DNA of 64,000 nucleotides from Volvox africanus (lineage: Eukaryota; Chlorophyta; Chlorophyceae; Chlamydomonadales; Volvocaceae). Position numbers and translations under genes: made by a program. This document shows, piece after piece, positions 57,396-64,000 of the stretch (its first letter is position 1; each line of letters begins with the position of its first letter). The notes under the pieces were generated by a model. The model saw only the letters and a list, made by a program, of their open reading frames with translations. It ran no database searches and had not been told where the DNA came from. The DNA lies in assembly GCA_030268105.1 (NCBI GenBank), contig BSDZ01000005.1:248001-312000 (forward strand). The letters are read 5' to 3'.

Positions 57396-60300
57396 CTAAA
57401 CCGACAGCAGGCCCTTGCCAACTCTTCCGACCCCGAACAGCCAAAACGACATGGCTACAACACTCACAAACCAGTAGTTGACCGTTGACATCCCGTTGAC
57501 GGTCAACTGCACCATCGACCCGGAAAAGCTGCTCGATAGGCCACCGGCCGCAATTCCTGCAGCCGACGCCCCGCCGTATATTAACACCAAGAAAATGAGT
57601 GGATTCCAAGATAGCCAAACGACCGCCTTCAGCAAAAGCAACAACACATCCAGAGGCCCAGCCCACCGCCGTCTGATGCTGCTGCCGACGCAAACAGCCT
57701 GCCGTACGGTGAGCCCTTGCCACAGCGCCAAAGGCGCTAAGTAGACCCCGGCCACCACAGCTGCTGCCCAATTCAGACACACCAACGCTGTCATTGCCGT
57801 CGCTGCTGCCGTCAGCAAGAACACGCGCTCCGCGTGCCAGGTAGCTACTGCTGCCATATGCACCGCTAAAGCTGATTCCAGCGCGCCAGGCTCCGAGACC
57901 ACCCCGTCAATAACATGACCAGCATTGTTGCCTTCCTCCCGCCCTTCCTTGCTTACCGATACCTTGCGATCAGTCAAAAGGTCACCAGAGGATGCCGGCG
58001 GCGGCAGCGGTGACTGCAGCGGCAGCGGCAATAGCGGCGATGGCAATGACGACGACGGCACACCATCCTGTGTATCTGATACCTGGTTGTGCTTTCGCCA
58101 CCCGGTCTTCCCTTTTGCACTGACATCCAGCTTCGTTGTAACTGGGGCGGATGCTGCCCCCGCAAGCCGTCCGGTGGCATCGGTCACCGCCAATGCCACC
58201 ACGGCGGCACCGAGAAGAACGGCCGCAGCTGCCAGCAAGCCTTGCCCCGTCGTCAGCGGCTGCGCTAGAAGGGACTGTACTGTAGCAACAGTGGCCTCTG
58301 CCAACTCCACCAGGCCGCCAGATGCTCTCCCCGCTGCACTTCCCGCTGCGGTGGCTGCGTTCCATCCGAACCCCCCCTGCAGCGACTCTTGCAATAACCA
58401 CCCCAATTTACGCGGGTCGCAGGCCAAGGCCCTGAGACAGCACGCCAAGGCTGTCAGAACGGCAGTCCGTGCCGCGGCCCGCGCAGCCGCAACTGCCCAA
58501 ATGTGTGATTGTGACAGCACCAGTGCCGTGGAAAGGCAGGATGGAGCGGCGGCCGTTGGCGGTTTCGGAGCCGCACCGGGGGGCGTGCTCAGTAGACGCT
58601 GTATGGCTGCCATGGACCATGCCGCCTGCGTTGGAAGGTAGCAGGAGGTGACAATGATGCCACAGCCCTTCGGTCGGTAGCCCCTTTGTATCGTATCGTA
58701 TGTCGTTCATTGCCCCAGGCGGCATGCAAAGACTCAGGATAAGGTGGTGTTTTAAGCTTCGTCCTGCTTGCTATTTGCAGCTGTGGCTTAGGTGATTTTC
58801 TGTGCCGGATACATAACCGCATCGTGGTGAGGTAAAACCCATCCTTAAAGCAATCATTCACTCCCTCACTCAGACCTTTTGCAGCTAGAACCTTAAAAAG
58901 CTTGGTGGACAGAACTTCGGCCGCTAAGTATATCCAAGGAGCTCGACCACCCCTCCACACACACACACAAACGAAAAAGCCCCGCATACACACATAAACA
59001 CACAACTCCCAATGCTTCCACACCTGTAACTGGATTGCCACTGCCAGCGCCACGGCGGGCAGCACGTACCGCTCCACGGACACGTAGCGGTCGTGGTCCG
59101 TGAGTACGTACAAGAAGGAGGAGTGGTGCACTCTCTCCACCAGGTTGTTCAGGGAGCGCAGAGTGAGCTCCAGAGAGGAAGATAAAATCAGTGCGCGGTG
59201 ATGAAGCTGCTGCTCGTCCACCCGCCCCGAGGGGAATGAGGGACCGTTCTACAACGTATGGTGGGCGTATCCCGCTTACATTGTTTGGGAGCTCAAAATC
59301 AGCGGCTGGATGGATCGATTCGCAATGACTTGCCAGCATTCGTGACAGAAGCTCTTAACGTTTTTAGATATCTAATTTGACAGATGTTGGTTCTGGTGGG
59401 CGATAGGCGGTTTGCAGGTTGCGGGTTGGCTGTGGGGATGGCGCGCTGGCCAAATATGAATCCGTAGGCGGGGTGATGCAGTGGGGTCAGTCAAACGCGG
59501 CCGTGAAGACCTGTGCAGGTGTTGGTGTGCAGGTGCAGGTGTTGGTGTGCAGGTGTTGGTGTGCAGATGCTGGTGTGCAGGTGTTGGTGTGCAGATGTTG
59601 GTGTGCAGGTGTTGGTGTGCAGGTGTTGGTGTGCAGGTGCAGGTGTTGGTGTGCAGGTGTTGGTGTTAGTGTGCAGGTGTTAGTGTGCAGGTGTTGGTGT
59701 GCAGGTGTTGGTGTTAGTGTGCAGGTGTTAGTGTGCAGGTGTTGGTGTGCAGGTGTTGGTATGCAGGTGTTGGTGTGCAGGTGTTAGTGTGCAGGTGTTA
59801 GTGTGCAGGTGTTAGTGTGCAGGTGTTGGTGTGCAGGTGTTGGTGTGCAGGTGCAGGTGTTGGTATGCAGGTGTTGGTGTGCAGGTGTTGGTGTGCAGGT
59901 GTTAGTGTGCAGGTGTTGGTGTGCAGGTGTTGGTGTGCAGGTGTTAGTGTGCAGGTGTTGGTGTGCAGGTGTTAGTGTGCAGGTGTTGGTGTGCAGGTGC
60001 AGGTGTTGGTATGCAGGTGTTGGTGTGCAGGTGCAGGTGTTGGTGTGCAGGTGTTGGTGTGCAGGTGCAGGTGTTGGTGTGCAGGTGTTGGTGTGCAGGT
60101 GCAGGTGTTGGTGTGCAGGTGTTGGTGTGCAGGTGTTGGTGTGCAGGTGCAGATGTTGGTGTGCAGGTGTTGGTGTGCAGATGTTGGTGTGCAGGTGCAG
60201 GGTTCATCCAAAGGGAGTCCAAGCAGCGGATCAGCAACCGGCTGGAAGACGTGTGGCGGGCAGGGGAGGGGAACTGAAGGAGCGGAATCCTTGGCGAGCG

Positions 60301-62991
60301 GGGAGGAGGGAAGAGCGGACGAGGAGAGTGTCACCTCCCACCTACCATAGCGGTAGGAAGGGCAAGACCCCCGCAACCAAGACCGGCTGGTCAAAACCCA
60401 CCCTCTTACCCGCTGTATCAATCTCACAGTTGCTGCATCAACCATGAAGTCCTTGAAGGCGGCGTGGGAGGCGGAGGGCAACCCGACCGCCTGATGCCAA
60501 CTGAACTGCAGCCCCGTTAGCAACCGCCGCGAATAGCTCCGGAGCGCCTGCTTGCACATGGGGTGAGGTGTCGGGGGAAAAGGGGGGAACGAGCTGCTGA
60601 CGGAATCCCTGAACAGCGAACGAACTATTGTGATCAGAATCCAGATCCAGATCCGGAGAATGTGGGGAGGGAAGCAAATCCTCATGTGCGGGGAAAACGA
60701 AGCACCGGCAGCGCTGCACTGCGCGGCAATAGGGGCAACGAGGATACGCAAGACCGGGGGAGTCCTAAAAGGCGAAGGGGGAAATACTCTGCGATGGAGC
60801 CGTCGGCCTCCAGGGGCCCCGCTTGTCGGGATTCAGACCTGCAGCCGTGGTTTCGGAGTATTTCCAAAGAGCGTGAGTCGAACGAAACCACACCGGTCCA
60901 CAGACCGCCGGTGGCTCTTTGCTGCAGCTTTTCCGTTTCAAACACCGTACAGGTTGATTAGTAACTAACCAACCAATTATCAACTCCCTAACCAACTCAC
61001 GTGTGGGGTAAGGAGTCCGTCCGGCATCACGCTTTCCAGCCATGTCGCCAACGCCCGCTGAGAACCCGACAGTCTGTCACTCCTCCACAGTGCCGAGCTG
61101 AACTGCGGGAACAGTGGCCAAACAGCAACGAGCTGGCCGGGTGAATGGACTTCACAATGCCGTACCGCGTTGCAATGCTTAATACACAGACACAGAAGAA
61201 GAAGAGAGAGAAGGTTTCAGTGCACCAAATGGGTGTGAGGCGGAGCCGCCGCCCTACACGCCGCCCCGCCCCACCAGCTTGCTTGCTCAGTACCAGATAT
61301 CGTTCATTATTGACTACAGACATCTCAATCGGCCGAATTAGGAAACAGGTCCCGCCTTCTTGGCTTCTTGGCTGCTGTGGCATGGTTGACGGGTGCATTC
61401 TTCTGAATATTAATAAATTTAGGTGGTGTGCAACCAACCGCCAATTATATCTACCAGCCTGAAACTGCTCACCGGGAAGTTAAACGTGTACTTCAGCAGG
61501 TAGTACATGTCCAGTTTGGGTAACAACCCGTTGTGCCCCACCACCAGCAGTTCAGATGTGTCGTACGATGCACCGGCTAGCGCTTCCAGAACAACAGCCT
61601 GCTGGATTACGCCAGCACGGATCATTGGCGCCACTGACGCCGCCGCTGCCGCCACCGCTTTCGCCCCTGCATGGCTCTCCCTATCCGGATTCCCATGCCC
61701 CTGCCCCTGATGCAATCCAACGGCGGCTTGCCAGACGCCAGCAGCGGGGGCGGGGGCGGCAACGCCACCGTCATCGTTCCCGCTCCCCGCCGGGCTTCGC
61801 GCCGGCATTTGTGCAACATCCTCATAGTACTGCCGTATCCATGCCTCCAGACATTGGTACCCCCCACAACTGAGGTCGGGCACAACCCATAGCAAGTCGC
61901 GAGCAAGCCAGCGGCCGCCGCCGCTAGTGGCACCAGCGCCGGCGACGTGCCCCCGTGCCATATGCAGAGTCAGAGTAGCAGCAGCCATCAGCGCCATCTG
62001 TGCAGCATCTGCGGTCTGATTACGGCCATCGTGGGCTGAGTCGGCCCGCTGATGGGAGAAGGCGATGGGGGTGACAAGCGCCAGACTCTCGAGACCGTCA
62101 CCTCGTGCCGCACGTATTATTGTGTGTACATTGGCGCAGCGGCAAGGGATCGCGGCGGCAGTAAAGACGGTGGGTCGGGTGAGTTGGGTTTCGGTGAGGC
62201 CGGCATGACGGAGCTCCGCCGCAAGGGCGGCGGCTGCACCGGGACGCTTGAAGGCGGCACCGCCGGCGGCGCGGGAAATGCGATGAATGTCAATCGAAGC
62301 CATGTTGCTGGTTTGGCTGTGGCGGAAAGATCGGGGACATTTGCTAGGTAATAGAAGGACAGAAGTCTGGTAAGTAAATGTGGAGGTTTAAAAACTCGAG
62401 GTATAAATACTCGTCTTTTCCGCCCTGATATGTGATAGTGACGAATGAAGGGTGGCAGAGGAGGAACTGTCAGGCGAAGTGAGCGTCCATCAATCTCTGG
62501 ATGGATTTCTGGTGGGGTTGGATGAAGCAATCTGTAGGCCTGGTTTGAGTAATCTCGTATGCATGGTGTAAGGGACGTCGACGGGGCCGAGGAATGGGTC
62601 GCATGTTAACGCATTAGGATGAGTGTAAGAGGGGAGCTGTAACCACTGCAAGTGCAGTGCAGGAATGTAGAGGGAAGGAAAGGACGTACAGGGCTTAGGC
62701 GTACAACGCCAGTGCTGATGGGATGATGGGTGGCGCGGAAGACATTACAATATGTGGCGACAGAAACATAGTATGATTGTTACGAGCGCACCCGACGGTT
62801 GCGTGTGCCAGTCCGGCCAGCAGCCCTTTCTCGTCGAAGCGGATGTTTCGGTCTAGGAGCGGTAGAGCCAGTAGTCCCAGAATTGAGACGATAATTAGCC
62901 ACAGGGTTATCATGTGAGCTTTCGTCACGATTTTGGATAGTAAGCGGAGAAGTGGCTTCTCCCGCTTCGATTCCGCCGTTAAAGTAACCAT
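57396..62991 (-). CDS. GAA1: GPI-anchor transamidase subunit GAA1/GPAA1
   Basis: Six exons on the minus strand: 62991-62792, 62307-61473, 61102-61001, 60547-60410, 59209-59024 and 58625-57396. Phases close throughout (2,691 nt, 896 residues). GAA1 is a membrane subunit of the ER complex that swaps a C-terminal peptide for a GPI anchor. Exon 1 has the N-terminal membrane helix (MITLWLIIVSILGLLALPLL) followed by DEKGLLAG. Exon 2 is the luminal peptidase-like domain with ARGDGLESLALVTPIAF, RDLLWVVPD, RAGVIQQAVVLEAL and GHNGLLPKLDMYYLLKY. Exons 4-5 carry FMVDAATVRLIQR and SLELTLRSLNNLVERVHHS with the family's FLYVLT. Exon 6 holds several membrane helices and a disordered, Ser/Pro-rich loop of about 100 residues. 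The intron between exons 4 and 5 contains a 12-bp minisatellite. The start is the ATG before the basic segment preceding the first helix; the exon 4 and 5 acceptors could shift by one Gln codon. Confidence 0.9.
59510..60208. repeat. 12-bp minisatellite (GTGCAGGTGTTG) in a GAA1 intron
   Basis: About 55 units of GTGCAGGTGTTG with recurrent variants: GTTAGT for GTTGGT, a shortened GTGCAG unit, and CAGATG. It lies in the GAA1 intron between exons 4 and 5 (59210-60409), and the GAA1 transcript carries the C/A-rich strand. The repetitive Cys-Trp-Ala-Gly-Val and His-Thr-Asn-Thr frames are artefacts. Confidence 0.95.
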
Positions 62992-63453
62992 TTCCGAAAT
63001 AATGATCGCAAGTTCACATTGTTGAAATGAAAATGACTTGCTACACAACTTCGAACCTAATTGAATAGATTGCACATTCATCTTTGAGAGTACCGTGTAT
63101 CGGCGTTCATGTCTCCTGTGTCGTCCAACCTACCGCTGTACATTTTGTTCATTATAAGGGAATTGTTTCTAACTGAGCTAACGAATTGCAAATGTGTCTA
63201 GATATATCTTTGATTCAAGACAGTACCTTTGCACCCAACGCGATACTGTGTTTCGTGACCCCAATTTAGACGCTGTCGCAGCGTAATCCGTTCTTCGTTA
63301 GGGTAGAATCATCTTTTAATTTAAAAAGACCATTCGAGTCTTCATTCTATATCTACCGCACGACGCAGCTGGAACGTGTGACTTAGCTGATCGGGCCGCC
63401 ACTGCGCGCCTAATATTCCTGTGCCCGCAACGTCCCAGTTCCCGTAAGTCACT
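62992..63453. promoter_or_regulatory. Shared divergent promoter region of GAA1 and the RWD gene
   Basis: Only 462 bases separate the two start codons, which point away from each other, so both promoters and 5' UTRs must lie here unless non-coding first exons exist. The sequence is AT-richer than the coding DNA on both sides. No clear TATA box was identified; an ATTTCGG-type sequence directly precedes the GAA1 ATG. Confidence 0.6.
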
Positions 63454-64000
63454 ATGGATTATCAAGGGGAGCAAGACATGGAGCTGGAGGCGTTGCAGGC
63501 GATTTTGATGGACGATTTGATAGAGTACGAAGGCAATGTACCGGGTGGTTGGATTGCCGCGGCTAAGACCTACAAGGTCATCATTGCTCCGGATGAAGAG
63601 GATGGCGTCGATTCCGGTGATTACCCCCTGAAAGCAGAGCTCCTCTTCGCGCACACACCCAAATACCCTGAGGAGCCCCCCAGCCTCAAGCTGCGGAGTG
63701 TCACGGGGCTCAGCGATACGGATCTCGCAGAAGCGACTGCTGTACTGGAAGAGCAAGTGCAAGCGAACCTCGGCATGGCTATGATCTACACGCTTATCGG
63801 GGCGGCTAAGGAGTGGCTTCAGGGTGGGTGGGTGCATGTGTATTTGGGGAGGCGTGGGGGCCATCCTGGGTTGCGACTGAGGTGTGTGAGATTGCTCAGG
63901 GTCTTATACTTCATAACACTTACGCTGAGTTATATGCGTGTATGTGCGTATGTGTGTGACCCAAATCGCATCCTACGCCTTTTCTGCATGGCAACCACCT
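63454..64000 (+). CDS. RWD-domain protein (RWDD1/Gir2-like), 5' part; continues past the window
   Basis: The first exon is 63454-63823, ending in a GTGGGT donor in phase 1 (123 complete codons); 63824-64000 is intron. The N-terminus DYQGEQDMELEALQAILMDD is the classic opening of RWD domains (E-x-E-A-L-x-A-I). It is followed by the YPEEPPSLKLRS turn that matches the family YPxxPP motif, and a final helix ending IGAAKEWLQ. RWDD1/Gir2 proteins bind DRG-type GTPases and the GCN1 translation regulator; that role is inferred from the N-terminal domain only, since the C-terminal half is outside the window. The ATG at 63454 is chosen because the RWD domain starts immediately after it. The gene is head-to-head with GAA1. 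Confidence 0.85.
   Translation, partial: MDYQGEQDMELEALQAILMDDLIEYEGNVPGGWIAAAKTYKVIIAPDEEDGVDSGDYPLKAELLFAHTPKYPEEPPSLKLRSVTGLSDTDLAEATAVLEEQVQANLGMAMIYTLIGAAKEWLQGGWVHVYLGRRGGHPGLRLRCVRLLRVLYFITLTLSYMRVCAYVCDPNRILRLFCMATT

Noticed and set aside
57925..58641. 238-codon plus-strand frame opposite GAA1 exon 6
   Set aside because: The minus strand encodes recognisable GAA1 membrane helices; the plus frame is a shadow.
59419..60447. Cys/Gly/Val/Trp-rich frames on plus and His/Thr/Asn/Pro frames on minus
   Set aside because: Caused by the 12-bp minisatellite in the GAA1 intron.

Overview
This looks like nuclear DNA of a flagellated green alga, probably volvocine (Chlamydomonadales). The support is: GC-rich coding sequence with long Ala, Gln, Gly and Pro runs; many short exons bounded by GT..AG introns; introns packed with micro- and minisatellites; a short TTTAGGG telomere-type tract; green-lineage protein families; and a predicted axoneme-type protein. 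No rRNA, tRNA, CRISPR array or bacterial operon was seen.

Layout, left to right: (1) 1-3699, intergenic. (2) 3700-8603 (+), a CID-domain protein of the RPRD/Rtt103 type that should bind the RNA polymerase II tail. (3) 8604-14694, a repeat-rich gap with two copies of one dispersed repeat, one copy of a 124-bp repeat, a G-rich minisatellite of about 800 bp and an AATAT array. (4) 14695-17167 (-), a tentative TraB-like gene. (5) 18146-25782 (-), a 10-exon gene for a 989-residue protein with two LisH-CTLH-CRA modules and a UBA-like tail. (6) 26662-27541, a non-autonomous foldback DNA element with nested inverted repeats. (7) 28208-44288 (+), a giant gene of about 4,000 codons ending in tandem BRCT domains and a BAH domain, a plausible chromatin or DNA-damage adaptor. 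(8) 44289-47837, intergenic with possible unassigned exons. (9) 47838-55581 (-), a 14-exon gene for an 1,111-residue repeat and coiled-coil protein with an EF-hand-like segment. (10) 57396-62991 (-), a 6-exon gene for GAA1, a GPI transamidase subunit. (11) 63454 to beyond the right edge (+), an RWD-domain protein, head-to-head with GAA1.

The genes are independent eukaryotic housekeeping genes rather than one pathway. Exon phases close exactly in the LisH-CTLH, axonemal-type and GAA1 models, which gives good confidence there. The CID gene has one uncertain intron (3/4). The BRCT-BAH gene has one junction that cannot be closed by eye (BRCT1 to BRCT2) and one uncertain splice (exon 5/6). The TraB-like gene is only outlined. 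The most interesting items are the BRCT-BRCT-BAH protein, the dispersed repeat families, the foldback element, and the large strand-asymmetric arrays inside introns.
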